From Simmondsia chinensis (lineage: Eukaryota; Streptophyta; Magnoliopsida; Caryophyllales; Simmondsiaceae), in NCBI GenBank assembly GCA_018398585.1, contig JAGTTD010000015.1, forward strand, positions 30,585,478 through 30,649,477: a stretch of DNA of 64,000 nucleotides, read 5' to 3'. A program made the position numbers and the translations under genes. The notes under the pieces were generated by a model. It saw nothing but the letters and a program-made list of their open reading frames with translations, was not told the origin of the DNA and ran no database searches. Positions 19,623 to 32,682 of this stretch are shown piece after piece (within the stretch, counting starts at the first letter, position 1; each line of letters begins with the position of its first letter).

Positions 19623-19866
19623 TACAACATAGTCAGCGTTTCAAGGGCTTCCACCTAAGCAGGATCTGGGGAAAACGGATGTACACAATCTTCCTCCTTT
19701 AGGGTATTACCCCTGAAGAGAGGGTGTTTTCGAATGCCCCCAACGTGAGGGTGAGGACCTCTCAGAAGGTCACCCATCTTGATACTTCTTTCGTCCACGC
19801 ACGCTTAATTTTAGAGTTCTAATGGGATCCCGTAACGACATGTTAGTACCCCAATTTTGTCTACCG
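19623..19866 (-). mobile_element. 5S-rRNA-derived SINE, degenerate, subfamily B
   Basis: On the minus strand it has CCCATTAGAACTCTAAAATT, AAGCGTGCGTGGACGAAAG, AGATGGGTGACC and the CCCTCACGTTGGGGGCATTC join, then the tail. Confidence 0.85.
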
Positions 19867-20100
19867 TTGTAATTGATCAACCTCTAAGAGCGTCTGCAAG
19901 CTTTTCATTTAAAAAAATATTAAAATTTTAGAATATCTTAGCGATAATTTTCCAGAGTTGTTATTGTACTTAAGCCAAAGGTTAGAATTGAGAGACACTA
20001 ACGAAGAACCCAAGACTGCCACGTGTAATCCACGCATACACGACATCGACTTTCAAATTCCAAGGGCACTTTCGTAAATTCACCCCCTTACCCATTCCCC

Positions 20101-20108
20101 TATATAAA
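20101..20108 (+). promoter_or_regulatory. Putative TATA box of the RING-CH gene
   Basis: TATATAAA lies 94 bp upstream of the ATG. A (GA)n leader (about 20155-20178) follows and would be in the 5' UTR. Confidence 0.6.
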
Positions 20109-20194
20109 CCCCACCCAAAAGGAACACACAAAAAACTCGTATTTTCATTTGCAGAGAGAGAGAGAGAGAGAGAGAGAGTCAAATTTCAGACAAG

Positions 20195-23100
20195 ATGAAA
20201 GAAATCATATTATATGTAGATGATGATATTCAATCCACTTACACAAACTCAAATTCAAATTTGAATTTGAATTCGTATTACTGTAGAATTTGTCATGAAG
20301 AAGAGGAAGCAGATGAGATTGAAGGATGTAAGAGATTGGAATCTCCTTGTGCTTGTTCTGGAACTGTCAAGGTATAAATAATAGAGGAAAAACAAAATCT
20401 ATTTATATTGAAAAGATTTTGTGCTTATCTGTTGAAAAATCATTAATTTTCATTGATTTTTTGTATTTTCTCTCCTGTTTTACACACTTTTTGTGCGATT
20501 TTGTACTTTAATCTTACAATTCATAGATTTTCATCGACTGTTTTTGTGCGATTTAAGCTTAAATGTTACAATTCAGTGGTTTTCATTGAATATTTGTTGT
20601 AACTTCCAGTTTGATCCTAGTTATTTTGTGCTTATCTGTTGAAAAATCATTAGATTTTCGTCGAATTTGTGTATTTGCTTCTCTCTTGAAAAATCATAAT
20701 TGAATTTTTTGTATGTGACTTCTAGTTTGATATCGTTTTTGTGCGATTTTAACTTCAATCTTATAATTCAGTAGTTTTCATTGAATTTTTGTTGTAATTT
20801 CCAGTTTGATCACAGTTATTTTGTGCGATTTTAACCTAAATCATAAAATTGAGAATCCTATTTTATTTTTTTGGATAAATTTTGCTATTAAAATTCAAAA
20901 AGTATAATTGAATTTTTTGTATGTGATGAACAGTTTGCACACAGAAAGTGCATACAGAGATGGTGCGATGAAAAAGGTGACACAACATGCGAAATTTGCC
21001 TCCAGGTTTGTTCTTTCTTGTTATTCGTATAATATCTTAGTATTATGTTCGAATGATATTCTCTAGAAACTTTATTGTAATTCTCTCTCTTCTATTTTAA
21101 TATATGGTTGACAATATTAAATTTTATCAATAACCACCTATTACAGGAAAAATAAATCAATTATGTCAAGGAACTATCGGTCCCAAAAGCTTAAGCTGAT
21201 GGGTGAAGGCCCGGGATTAGTTTTATACTTTAACATGCCCCCTCACGCAAATACCCGTTTGGGCTTGAAGCGCGGACAATGCACAGGCCCATCTCATACC
21301 TTGTGCTTAATTATTTTAATATTAAAAGTTGGGACTGTTGAGATTCGAATTCCTGACCTCTTGGTCAACAAGGCTCTGATACCATGTCAAGAAACTATCG
21401 GTCCCAAAAGCTTAAGCTGATGGGTGAAGGTCTAGGATTAGTTTTATACTCTAACAAATTACGTATAAAGTAGATTAATTTACTGACTTTAAATAGAGTA
21501 AATTAAATATTAGTATCTTAAAATTTAATGCACTAATATTTTAATTTAAAAATATGTTCAATAAAATCATCTAAACATGGTGTTAAATGGTGTAAAATTG
21601 ACTATTATTCGTTAGTATGCCCACCATACCGTTGCTAATCTCCTTCATTTCACACACGCTTTGCAATGGTGTGATACTACCAATAAAGTCGATTCGGTAA
21701 GAGGCTTATTTAACACCCTTACATACTATTGTTTCCACTGTTTTATTAAATAATTATAGACCAAAATTGTTATTTTACGAAGATTGTGGACTAAAAATTT
21801 TAATATACTAAGGCTCGGGTACTAATATGTAATTTTACGCTAAATACCTATATTATTATGGCTGAATTCATCATCATCCCAAATGCCTTCCGACTCCTAG
21901 TTCAACAATTCTAAAGTATCTCCTATTTAATTACGTAACAACTTACTCTTACAATGTACTCTTTAAGTTCATTAACAACCCAATAAAAACAGTATCATCA
22001 AGAATTTTGATACACTACCGTATACTAAAAATTACGATAATGATATCATTTTTTATTTCAAAATTAATATATAAATTAAAACTAATTAAAAATATAAACA
22101 CCACCCGTGTATCGTACGGGGAGACTAGTTTTCAATTAATATTGCCTAATGGTTTCCTTGCCTTTGGTTTTGGTTTTCTGTAACTTCAAGGCTTTCTCTC
22201 TCTTCATTGTGCTTCCTTGTGAGTTCAAATTGCTATTTGGTCCTTTTATTTAGGCTTAATTCATCAATTTTTTTAGGTTTTCTTATGGCTTTTCCTTTTT
22301 TTAAGGATATTTATTTTAGCAAATGTACTTCCATTAATTGATACTTGTGATTATCTTCAAACCTAGTAGAAATCAAATAGGTGTACAATCATTTTAAGCC
22401 GGAAAAAGAAGTGATATTAAGAGAGATAATATACAAAGAGTTAAGGATAAAATATTCTCAAAATTATAATAAATGAGAAAAAAATAGGGTCGGGGGTCCT
22501 TGGATACAACTTCCCTTCAAGTAACACCCTGTGAGGATAAGACTGTGTACAATTCACCCTTCCTTGACTCTGCCTTGGTGGAAGTCTTTTAGGCGTTGGG
22601 TTTATTGTTGTTGTTGTTGATAAACAAAAATCATAAATTAATAATATAAAGCCCTTCAATTCTTTTGCAAAGCAACTAAGGCTATGTCAGAGGAGGCGTA
22701 CGTTGATGTTTAGAAATATGTGTACAATTTGATTTATTTTTTCTTTTGATCTTTTTTAAGTTTGTTAAAACTAGTTTTTTTAAATTTTTTTTTATGATTT
22801 ATTTTATAATAAAATTAATGATAACTAATATAACGTTAAAGCAAAAAATAAGACTCTCTTTTTATAAAAGAAATAGAACAAGTTGTTAACAGATTAATAG
22901 CGTAAATAACTCATTGCAATTTCAGGTGTTGGACTTTATTTTCGATTTTTAAATTTTTTTTTATTTATTGACAATGAGTGCAGTAACAACTGTCCTAGAG
23001 GAAAAAACTAACACTTGGAGAAAAGAACGACAGAGTTTAAATCCAAAATCTCTAGCGTGAAGTTGAGAGATTAACTATTACATGAACACTTTTAGCTTTC

Positions 23101-26100
23101 TGTTAGAGTATAAAACTATTCGTGAGACTTCACCCATCAACTTAAATTTTTGGGAAAGAAGGTTCCTTAACATGGTATCAGAACCTTGTTAACTAAGAGA
23201 TCACGAGTTCGAATCTCAACAGCCCCCACTTTCAATATTAAAATAATTTAAGCACAAGGTATAAGGTGGGCTTATACAATGTACACGCTTCCAGCCTAAT
23301 TGACATTCATATGAGGGGGTATATTAGAGTATAAAATTATTTCTGAGACTTTATCTATCGTCAGCTTAATCTTTTGGTAAAGATGGTTCCTTGACATTCT
23401 GTTAGACTTTATTATTAGATATTTTTCTGGGACAGATATTACTAGACATGTAGGGAGCCTTTTAAGGTAACAGTAGTGAGAGCTGTCCTGTGATTCAAAC
23501 AATATGGAATAGTTTCATTTTAATATATGCAATCTTTGAATTGAAACAATCAAATAGAGTCGCTGAATATGTCCAATTTGTACATCTAAATTATATAATT
23601 AATAAGTTGTAAAATAATATTAAATAATTAGTTTTTCATAAATTAATAAATTAAAAATAACAATTTTTAAAAAAAACTTAAGCTAATGGGTGAAAGTAGT
23701 TATGGAGAGAGAGGGCGATCACCCATAATGGAGTACTAAAGTACATTTAATTGTATTGTATCTCTATAAGTAATATAAGATATAAGTGTCGATTGCTCCT
23801 TTTTATTATAGTTGACCCCATAGGCTTCAGATCCTAGCATTGTCACTGGGTGAAGGTTTATGATTGATTATATACTCTAGAATGCTCCTTTACGTAAATA
23901 TGTGTCGGGTATGAAATGTCAAGATATTTAAGTAATATATGGTCAAACGTCGGATATTTAAGTAATACAACAACAACAACAATAACAATAACAATCCCAG
24001 TGTCTCAAGGGCTCCCGTAAAAGCGAGGTCTGAATATCTAAATAATAATTTTCCTGAATTAAATATACGAAGAACTACTGAAAAATTGATTCATTTTGAT
24101 GATGTTACAGAGGTACGAGCCCGGGTACACGGCGATTCCAAAACAATCGACGCCAATAGTAGATGAAGTTGTAACGATAAGGTAAACCTTGTAATACTTA
24201 TTTATTTATGTATTATTATTATTATTATTTTTACTACAATGCTATATTAAATATTTTTAAATTCCCTGCTAAATTAAAAAAAAAAAAATCAAATGATAAA
24301 CGTGCTGCGACAAATTTATTAACTTTACAAAAATACAAATTAAATTGCTTGCATATACAGTCCGTGAACCTGTTCCCCTGTGACTGACCCACAAACATAC
24401 AACAACAACAACAGTTCCAGTGTCACAGGGGTTCCCCGCATAACCTAACACACAAACATACTTACAGTTATTTACTCTGTTAGTCTTAATTGTTTGTAAA
24501 TTTATTTAATTTACTTTTTTATTTTTTAAGTTTTGAATAACCTTAGTATTATAAATTTGTTCAAATTCGTCTTTTATCTTTTCTTTTTTGAATTAGTCCT
24601 TCATATTTTGGTTTATAAAACAATTAGTTTTTAATTTTTCTTAATATTTACCTACTTTTGGTTAGTGAACCGTGTGAGAGACTAATTTTATTATAAAATA
24701 ATAAATTAGGGAAATATGAGGGACTAATTTAAATAAATGTATAAATATTAGGAACTATTTTTGGAGCCATTGCTCAAAATAATCCAAAATAAAAAACTAT
24801 TATCCAAAATTATATATTTTAAAAAATATTTTCCAAATGGCTTTCACGTCATCAATTTTAAAATTTTAAATTTTTTGTTGTGTTTTGGAGTACCTGACAC
24901 TTTAAACCTTTTAAAATTTTTGCATTTAATTTTTTAATAAATTATTAATTAAATTAAATATATTAATTATATTTTTATTATTATGTTATATTTAGCTATA
25001 TAACATGCATTTTAGTTAAATTATATATGTAATTTATAATAAAAATTTAAATTAAGTTATTTGTTAAATATTAAATAATATTATTTATACATAATTTTTT
25101 AATTTACTCATTATTACAGTTATATAATAATAGTTATTTGTTTATATAATAGTTAATACAAATTATTATTTTTAAAGTTATTATCATAGGGAGGGAGGCA
25201 TTTCCAAAATAAATAAAAATTCAAATTTGATGACATGAAGGCCATTTGGGTAAATATTTTTTGAAATAGGCCATTTTGGGTAATATTTTTTTTTATTTTG
25301 AGCCATTTTGGGCAATAGCTCTAATTTTTTACTGGAAGAAACGATGAGAACTAATTTGAACGTATTTAAACGGAGTAAATAAGTTGACATATTTAAAAAC
25401 AAGAAAGGTTTTTCTGAGGCGTGCCTAATGGGTATATAATAACTCATATTAAATTTTCATGAACCGTAATGAAAAAATGATCCAATAATCAATACATATT
25501 TCTTTAACTTATTTTATCCAAAAGTAATTAAATATAATAAATATATCTTAACATGTGCCAAAAAACTAAGTTAAAATAGGGGATAGTGAGAAATAACAAG
25601 GTGGACAACTTGTGTGTCACGGACCAAATGATAAGTCTGAAATATCACCAAAACAAAACAAGGAATTAGTTCATTCATTCAATGTGTTGAAAAATTGATC
25701 CGTCAGACTTGTTTGACTAAATTATGAAAATACTCCTTTTTTTAAAGATACTTTCTGCAAAATTAGAACTCCGAACGTAAGCGTGTTTGGGCGAGAGTAG
25801 TATCAAGATGGGTGACCTTCTAGGAAGTCCTCGTGTTCCATCCCTCAAATTAGAGGTTTTCGGAAACAACCTCTCTTCATGACAGCACTCTGAAGGGGGA
25901 AGGCTGTATACATCAACCTCCCATACCCTGCTTGGACGGGAGCCTTTGGGGCACTGGAAATGTTGCTTTTTTACTTTCTACAAAAGTAATTTTGTAAAAT
26001 AGGCTAATAATAGCAATTTTGTCTGAAAATTTTATAGTTTTTATTTTTACTTCTATTTTAAAGAAGTAATATTGTCCTACTTTTACTTAAAAATAGAAAA

Positions 26101-29100
26101 TAGTTTCTACTTATATTTAGAAACACTTTTTTTTAAGGCCAAAACTTTCTAAAATCCTGAAAAGAACGTCTTTTTTTTCTAACAAAACACAGTTTCTGAA
26201 AAGAAATTTGACCAAACAGAGACGAAGTCAGATTCTACCAACTGTACCTTGCCCTGAATCGGCCTCCAACAAATAGTTATAAACTAACATCGTTGAAAAG
26301 CTTTATATTTTATGATAAAATCAAATGTACTAAATTCTCGTGTTAAATATATAAAAAAACTACTAAGCCCTTCGTTGAAAAAATGGAATGCCCCGATCCT
26401 GACAGTGGAGCGACTGCATTTCTCGATTGAGTGGCATGCAAATGTACTAAATTCTAGTGTTAAATATATAAAAAACTACTATTTAATATTATAATTATTA
26501 TTTATTAATTTCTATTTTGAGTAATAAAAATTGAATTCATTATGCAAATTTTTTACTTAAATTATTTTCCATTAAAAAAATTTGGGACAGGGAAAGCATG
26601 GAAGATGCAACAAGAAGGGAAGAAGGAGAAGGGACTTTGCTTGATTCTGAATACTTAGAATGCTCTTCAACGGCTGATAGAAGCGTATCATGTTGTAGAA
26701 CTGTTGCCCTCATTGTAAGTCATTCTTTCTCCTACTACCAAACAACCACCAACTTGTGAGAGAATAATCTAGCGAGTATCGGTCAAATTGGGGACCAGAA
26801 TAAAGACCGAAGTATGTCAAATCATGAGACCGAGGACCGGACCGATTTTTCATCTAACAAGTATAATTATAAAAAGAAAAATGTTTTCATACGAGAGTTA
26901 AAAATTATAAAATAACAATAATAGTATAATTTACATAATATATATAATTTAAGAATAATTATGCGGGATATTTATATAATTATTAAATAGGAAAAAATAA
27001 ATATTTATTTTTCTAAGATTTAATACTTTTAGATACATACATTATATTAACTATATATTAAAATTATCTAATGCGTAATTGATGTTGATCGGTCTTCTGG
27101 TTTTCCGGTCTTGGACTAGAACGGACCGAAGATCGATTAAACCCATATACTGGGACTGAAGACCGGACCGATATATGGTCGGTCCGGTCTGGTCCTTGGC
27201 CAAAATGGCCTGTCCGGTGGGTCCATCGGTCCGCACCGAGTTTTGTTTACCCCTACTTATGTATTGTATGTATAGAAAGAGAAGTACCCAAGGGAAAAGA
27301 ATATTACAAGATGCTATAGAATATCAACCCAGTGGCCCAAGGGCTCCCGCTTGAGCAGGGTTTGGGAGGGTGAGATGTACGCAACTTTACTTCTTCAAGG
27401 TGCTACCCAAAAGAGAGGCTATGTTCGCACAAGATGCTGTAGAATATTTTAAATATATCAGGCTAGGATGTTATACTAACATCCCCCTAAATCTAAAACG
27501 GGATGGACCAATGTGCAAATTGGCCCTATGATAGCAGAAGTGACAAGTAGATAAGCCCAATAGAGTTCGACTCCCAACAACTTGCGCTGGAAATACTAAT
27601 ATATTTCAAGCAAGAGGTATGATAGAGCTTGTGGATCGCCTACGCTTAAAACCCCATTGACAGTTGCATGAGGGGGCATATTAGAGTATAAAACCAATCT
27701 TAGTTCTTCATCCCTCAGCTTAAATTTCTAGGGTAGTTGGTTCCTTGACGCTATATATCAACACTCAAGTCATGTTATTGTACCGTAACAGACTTGTCGG
27801 GCCCTTCAAATAGTTCCCCTCCCTAAAGTAAGGATAAAAGTAGGGCAAAAGTTGAAAGTAGTTAGCTAGAATAGGCTTTTTGACAAAGCATGTGAAGACC
27901 CCCTCACCAACCGGCTACTATTTCCATTCCAAGAATTTTGAAACCGTTTGGATCCCATCATTTATTACAACAGCAACAACATACCCAATGCCTTAAGGGC
28001 TCCCGTATAAGTAGGTTTTTAGAATGGGTGGTTGTACGCACCCTTACCCCTTCAAGGTGTAACCCTAGTGAGAGGCTGTTTCCGAAGACCTTCAGCCTGA
28101 CAGGGTTGATACTACTCTCACCTAAGCATGCTTAACTTATACTTGATAAATGAACCCTGGATCCCATCATTTAGTAATACCAATTATTAACATTTATTGA
28201 AGGCAAGTTTGGTGGTGTAATTGTGGTATAAACTTGGAGTTCAGTGGTGGTAGCGGAGGGCCCGGGTTGTTATGGATCTTTTTTGTTGTTGTCTCATCCC
28301 GGTAGACCCATTAGGGTTTTTTTCATCTTTCAGCCTATATATGTATATGTTGGTGTACCAACCCAATTGCATACTCTTTTTATATTTCTTAGTGGATAAT
28401 TCTCCTTTATCCGTCAATATTTTTCCCCCTGATTCTTCCAAATCTGCTTTGGGCTTTCCGAACCAGGTACTTATAGAAGTTTGAAGAATCGGACCAATCC
28501 AATTTCGACTCCCATTGATTATTTGAAATATTGTCCTCGTTTAAATCAAGGATTTGAGTATAAATGAGTAAAGGTCCAAGATTATAGCACTAAATACTGG
28601 ACTGAATAGAAACCATCTAATGACCCGGCCTGCTTTTCGCTTATTCATTCATTGCTCTAAACGCGTATCTGTTTAGATAACCGAACCAAATACTAATAAA
28701 AATTCAAAAAACAGGCTAATCTAATTTCATTGTGAACAAGAAAGGTCTAATACAGAACCAAGTACTAGACTGAATAACAAGTTAACAACCATCTCGGACC
28801 GAGGACCCGGGTTGATCTAGGTTTCGGTCCATAGCAGGATTTGAAATTATTTTTAGGTAATTAAAATATGATTTTTATTTTATTTTTATTTTTTGGGAAA
28901 AAAAGATTAAGAAAAGGGTGACTAAAATATGTGAGATGCAATTAACTTGCAGTTTACGGTGCTGTTGCTGGTAAGACACCTACATGCTGTGGTATCTGGT
29001 GGAGCAGAGCAGTACCCTTTCTCACCTGTTACTGTAAGCTCTTTATCTTTCCTACTAATAGGGTCGGTTTTGAGATTTTAGAGGCATAAACCATTTTTGT

Positions 29101-30362
29101 TCAGTGAACTGTCTATCTTATACTATAATATCAGTTAATGTGTCTGCCCTTGCATTCATAATGTATACTATGTGGTCTAGTTGAAGGTAACTCGTCTAGT
29201 AATTACTTAGATATGATTATGAGAGCTGGAACACTGGGTTGGGCTGTGTCGTTACCTTTATAAAATATTATAAATTGTTATTCCTCGCATTATGGATAAT
29301 TGTATGCAGTAGAAGTAAACTGATTATATAACTAATTTCGAAAAGAACTATTGACAAATTGGACGGCACGAAGCAACTGCTACAGTTATTTGAGATCTTA
29401 ACTCGGTATAATATGTTGTTTTGAAATACAACCATTAGTATTATTTTTTCTTGAAGTGCTTTAATTTGAACCTCTTTTTCCTAATAAATATTTATATGAT
29501 AAATGAATTAATTGCAGATAATTTTACTGAGAGCATGTGGAATAATAGTGCCAATGTACCTTATGATTCAAACTTTAAATGCAATTCAGAGAAGCATGAG
29601 AAGGCATCATCATCTTCATGTAAGTTCTCTTCTTGTTTGCAATGATTCCGGGTGTATACGAGCCGAGCTTGAGCTCATCATGCTTAAGACTCGGCTCGTC
29701 TATGTTCAGTTCATCTTGAAACTCAATGAGCCTCGAAACTTCAAGTTTGAGCTTGGCTCATTATGGGTACAGGCTCAATGCTAAATGCAGCTCGATGAGC
29801 TTTGTCGTGTCTCATTTATGGTTCGGCTTCTTTAGGATAAAGCTCGGCTTATATAGGTTCAACCTTGACATACATATCTAAGCTGACAAATTGTAATACA
29901 ATAAGCTCGTTTAAACTTGCAAACCTACAAGCTTCAACTTTACTGGGGCTCGTGCTCTTTTCGCTAAGCAAAGCCAGCACCAGCTTGAACTTTAAATTAT
30001 GTCACTTGCATCCTCATACAACTGTGTCAATAGTGTTAAATTGATGTAATTTTCTAACAAAAAAAGTACATGCAAGCGCTAACTCAACATCATGATTTCA
30101 ATTATAAATTAACATCAATTTTATAATTGGTACATAGACTAAATTGTTATAATTAAAAGTTAAGGGACTAAATTGATATAACAGTCTAATTACAGGGATA
30201 AGCAGCATAGATAACCCTTAATTAATCGATCCGAAAATAGTAAGATTTATTTTTTTTATTTATTTATTTTTTTTGGTGGTACAGGAATCGTTGTATGAAA
30301 CCCACAGTTACAATGGGAATGACCAAGAGGAGTTACTGCATAATATAAATGAACACTTTTAA
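20195..30362 (+). CDS. RING-CH (MARCH-type) membrane E3 ubiquitin ligase, complete
   Basis: Seven exons (20195-20371, 20934-21005, 24111-24181, 26591-26714, 28953-29033, 29518-29619, 30285-30362) join in frame with GT-AG introns to 234 residues. The RING-CH zinc domain has the C4HC3 order: C30-x2-C33, C52-x-C54, then seven residues to H62-x2-C65, and C78-x2-C81, with W69. It binds an E2 and directs ubiquitin transfer. Two hydrophobic segments (about 140-162 and 176-195) suggest a two-pass membrane anchor, as in the plant RINGv/DUF3675 family. Exon 1 starts with an acidic, Asn-rich segment. The chosen ATG is the first after the TATA box and leader. Introns carry SMART, SINE and foldback elements. 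Substrate unknown. Confidence 0.92.
21164..21456 (-). mobile_element. SMART-type mini LTR element, intact, 293 bp
   Basis: Two 72-bp LTRs (21164-21235, 21385-21456) flank ~150 bp. On the minus strand the LTR starts TGTTA(G/A)AGTATAAAACTAAT and ends in CA, directly followed by TGGTATCAGAGCC. A purine run (GTGAGGGGGCA) precedes the 3' LTR. Perfect TSD AATTA is at 21159-21163 and 21457-21461. It has no coding capacity. It lies in RING-CH intron 2. Confidence 0.93.
22485..22620 (+). mobile_element. SINE/LINE tail in RING-CH intron 2
   Basis: GTCGGGGGTCCTTGG, GGATAAGACTGTGTACAATT and TTGGGTTTATTG(TTG)n are present. No 5S head. Confidence 0.7.
23101..23396 (+). mobile_element. SMART-type mini LTR element
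   Basis: LTRs 23101-23172 and 23322-23396 flank an interior starting TGGTATCAGAACC. The sequence is diverged and I see no clean TSD. A further decayed LTR fragment is at 23846-23905. Confidence 0.8.
23966..24031 (-). mobile_element. Short SINE/LINE tail
   Basis: (CAA)n then CCAGTGTCTCAAGGGCTCCC. It is flanked by an imperfect TSD, GATATTTAAGTAAT versus GAATATCTAAATAAT. Confidence 0.65.
24399..24448 (-). mobile_element. Short SINE/LINE tail
   Basis: (CAA)n then TTCCAGTGTCACAGGGGTTC, within an ACACAAACATA-type duplication. Confidence 0.6.
24468..25392. repeat. Nested inverted-repeat elements in RING-CH intron 3
   Basis: The outer arms are TTATTTACTCTGTT and the mirror of AACGGAGTAAATAA. Inside, ~24762-25321 is a second element with ends GAGCCATTGCTCAAAAT and the mirror of ATTTTGGGCAATAGCTC. 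AT-rich, non-coding. Confidence 0.55.
25763..25973 (+). mobile_element. 5S-rRNA-derived SINE, 5'-truncated, subfamily C
   Basis: The head begins inside 5S at AATTAGAACTCCGAACGTAA and keeps GGCGAGAGTAG and AAGATGGGTGACC. The tail ends GCACTGGAAATGTTGC plus T-run. Confidence 0.85.
27325..27429 (-). mobile_element. SINE/LINE tail with TSD
   Basis: Tail only. The TSD CAAGATGCT(A/G)TAGAATAT is at 27307-27324 and 27430-27447 (one mismatch). Confidence 0.85.
27450..27752 (+). mobile_element. Decayed SMART-type element
   Basis: The right LTR (about 27680-27752, TATTAGAGTATAAAACC...TTCCTTGAC) is clear. The left LTR and primer site are eroded. Confidence 0.6.
27965..28158 (-). mobile_element. 5S-SINE with internal deletions
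   Basis: It has a perfect 15-bp TSD GGATCCCATCATTTA (27950-27964, 28159-28173). The minus strand starts GGGTTCATTTATCAAG as in subfamily A, but much of the 5S head is deleted. Enough of AAGTTAAGC(A)TGCTTAGG remains to identify it. Confidence 0.8.
28175..28490 (+). repeat. Possible LTR fragment in RING-CH intron 4
   Basis: It resembles the transcribed end of a plant LTR (AGCCTATATATGTATATG, then a CCCCCTGATTCTTCC end). No pair or TSD was found. Confidence 0.3.
29650..29995. mobile_element. AGCTCG-repeat hAT-like element, RING-CH intron 6
   Basis: It starts near CGGGTGTATACGAGCCGAGC and has many AGCTCG/GGCTC units. The right end is not resolved. Confidence 0.55.
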
Positions 30363-30982
30363 ATTTATTTTCCAACAATTTTTTTTTAATGTATTTTCTT
30401 TTCCAAATTTGTTGCCACAATGTAAATTTAGTAAATTTTTTTTTTTTTTTTTAAATCTTGAATTGGGGGAAATCACGTCTCTTAAACTGATACTTATTAG
30501 CATTAATATTATGATAAGTACATATTAGTATACCGAGGTTTTGTGTGTAGATTCTCGTTTCGTCCCAATGATTGGATGTGGGTTCGATTTCACCATCCCC
30601 TTCCTCCATGGCATGGCTGATGTTAGGGAAAAAAAAATAGAGATTTGGCGTGTTAAATTTTTTAATTTATAAATTGTGTGAAATAATCTTTTAATAATTA
30701 CATATATTTGATAAAATAATCCAATGTTAAAGGATGTAGATATTAGATGTTTTCCGTTGCTAATTCCACCATCCTTTACTATTATTTCATTCCACATACG
30801 AACTACAATTGCAACGCTTATAATAAAGAGGATTTAGATGAGGAGTTTATCTTGCACTACTGTAGTTTTGATTATTTTTATTAGATATATGTAATTTTAA
30901 ACTAATAAAATAGAATAACGTTATTTCCTTAGTAGAAAAGAGAAATTTATAAACATTTATGGTTATTATTCATTATAAGTTA

Positions 30983-31112
30983 CGTCAGGTTGGGGGTCTC
31001 CAGACACAGTTTTCCTTTGAGGATAATACCTTGAAGGGGTAAAGCTGCATACATCTCACCCTCCTCAAACCCTGCGTTGGTCAGAATTTTTGAAGCACTG
31101 AATTTATTGTTG
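30983..31112 (+). mobile_element. SINE/LINE tail
   Basis: CAGGTTGGGGGTCTCCAGAC, GAAGGGGTAAAGCTGCATAC and TTATTGTTG. No 5S head. Confidence 0.7.
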
Positions 31113-31527
31113 ATATTTTACAAAGCTTATAGTTTATAAAATACTAATATGTAATTAACCTCTAATATTATTATTGGTTTTTTGTTTTTAGTTATGTTTT
31201 AAATAGTTTTTCACGTAATTTTTAAAAAGCTGTTTAAGGTAGCTTTTGAAAAGATACGGAGAAATTAATAAAGAAAAGCAAAGTTATATTATTTTATTAA
31301 CTCTATATTTTTATTTTTAAATGTCTTTATATGTAATTTATATTCAATAATTATAACAGCTAATTTTATTACATACTTATATTTATTTATTTATTTTTTC
31401 AGCTAACAGTTAACAATTGGTCAATCAGCTAATCATTAATAGCCAATAACTAATGGCTTACACCAATATGGACAATAAAGCATTGTTCATTAATATCAAA
31501 GAATAATAACATAAACAGCTAAAAGTA

Positions 31528-32120
31528 GAGTTATTCACACCATTGGTCCCTATTTTTTTTTTTTTCGTCAAATTAGTTCTTCAATTTTTTAAATTTATTA
31601 AAATTAATCCTTCAACAACAGTAATAATAATAGACCTAGTGCCTCAAAGGCTCCCATATAAGCAAAGTCTGAGAGGGGTAGATATACGCAGCCTTACCCT
31701 TTTAGGGTGTGACCCTGCTGAAAGACTATTTTCGAGGACCCCCAACCTTATAGGGTTGGCAACACGAGAACTTCCCAGGAGGTCACCCGTCCTGATACTA
31801 CTCTCGCCCAAGCACACTTAACGGTGGAGTTCTAATGAGATTCGGTGCCTTAGTGCCTGGTAAATGAACTCTCATCTTTTCTTTTGCTTAAAGTGATCCT
31901 TCATGTTTCGTTTTATGATAAAATTAGTCCTCCCATATTGTGACCAAAATTAGATAAAAATTAAAAAGACGAGAAACCAATTTTGTAATAAAATAAAACA
32001 TGAGGGACCATTTTAAATAAAAGAAAAGACGAGGAACTAATTTTAACAAATTTAAAAAAATAAAGGATCAATTTAAACAAAATTAGAAATATAAGGGACC
32101 AACGGTGTGTAAATAACTCA
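31528..32120. mobile_element. Mutator-like element with a 5S-SINE inside
   Basis: The ends are GAGTTATTCACACCATTGGT and the mirror of ACGGTGTGTAAATAACTC. Perfect 9-bp TSD CTAAAAGTA is at 31519-31527 and 32121-32129. It is a relative of 7724-8039. Confidence 0.82.
31624..31870 (-). mobile_element. 5S-rRNA-derived SINE, subfamily A, full length
   Basis: The minus strand starts GAGTTCATTTACCAGGCACT, AAGGCACCGAATCTC, and keeps GTGCTTGGGCGAGAGTAG and CAGGACGGGTGACCTCCTGG, then GTTGGGGGTCCTCG and the tail. Confidence 0.9.
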
Positions 32121-32511
32121 CTAAAAGTATAATTGTTGCAGCAATTTTTTTTTTTTTTAAAAAACCTTTTTATTCGTTAAATGTTTGTCAAACAGTAGAT
32201 CAACAACCTTAACAGATGAACTACCTTTGAAGCAAAACAATGTGCTTGTTGGTGACAAAAAATTTGCACATTTCTTTTTCAATAATTATAAATTATAAAT
32301 TAAGGGTAGCGGAGATGGCAGAATAGAGTAGTGCGAGGAGTATCTGGTAGTTAAGTTCCTTAGGCAAGCAGTACCTCTAGTGAAGCACTTGTAGGCTAGT
32401 TTAGTCTTTGATCATGCTTCTTCTTCTTCTTCTGCTGCTACGAAATCTTCGTACTTTTCCCTCAAATTTCATTGGTAACTAATTGGTGGTTTATTTGCAG
32501 GCACTCAATTA

Positions 32512-32628
32512 CTTCAGGCTGGGGGTCCCCGGAAACAGTCTCCTTTCCACGGAAGGGGTATGGCTGCGTACACCACCCCTCCCAGACCCTGATTTCTGCG
32601 GAAGTCGCGAGGCACTGGGACTGTTGTA
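32512..32628 (+). mobile_element. SINE/LINE tail
   Basis: CAGGCTGGGGGTCCCCGGAA, GGCTGCGTACACCACCC, CGAGGCACTGGGACTGTTG. No 5S head. Confidence 0.75.
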
Positions 32629-32682
32629 TAAATTAATTTTCAACCATCATACAGGAGAACCGACTCCGAACACAACCTTCCT

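Noticed and set aside
23101..23396. A TSD for this SMART copy
   Set aside because: Flanking CTTTC and TTCTG do not match well enough, so no duplication is claimed.
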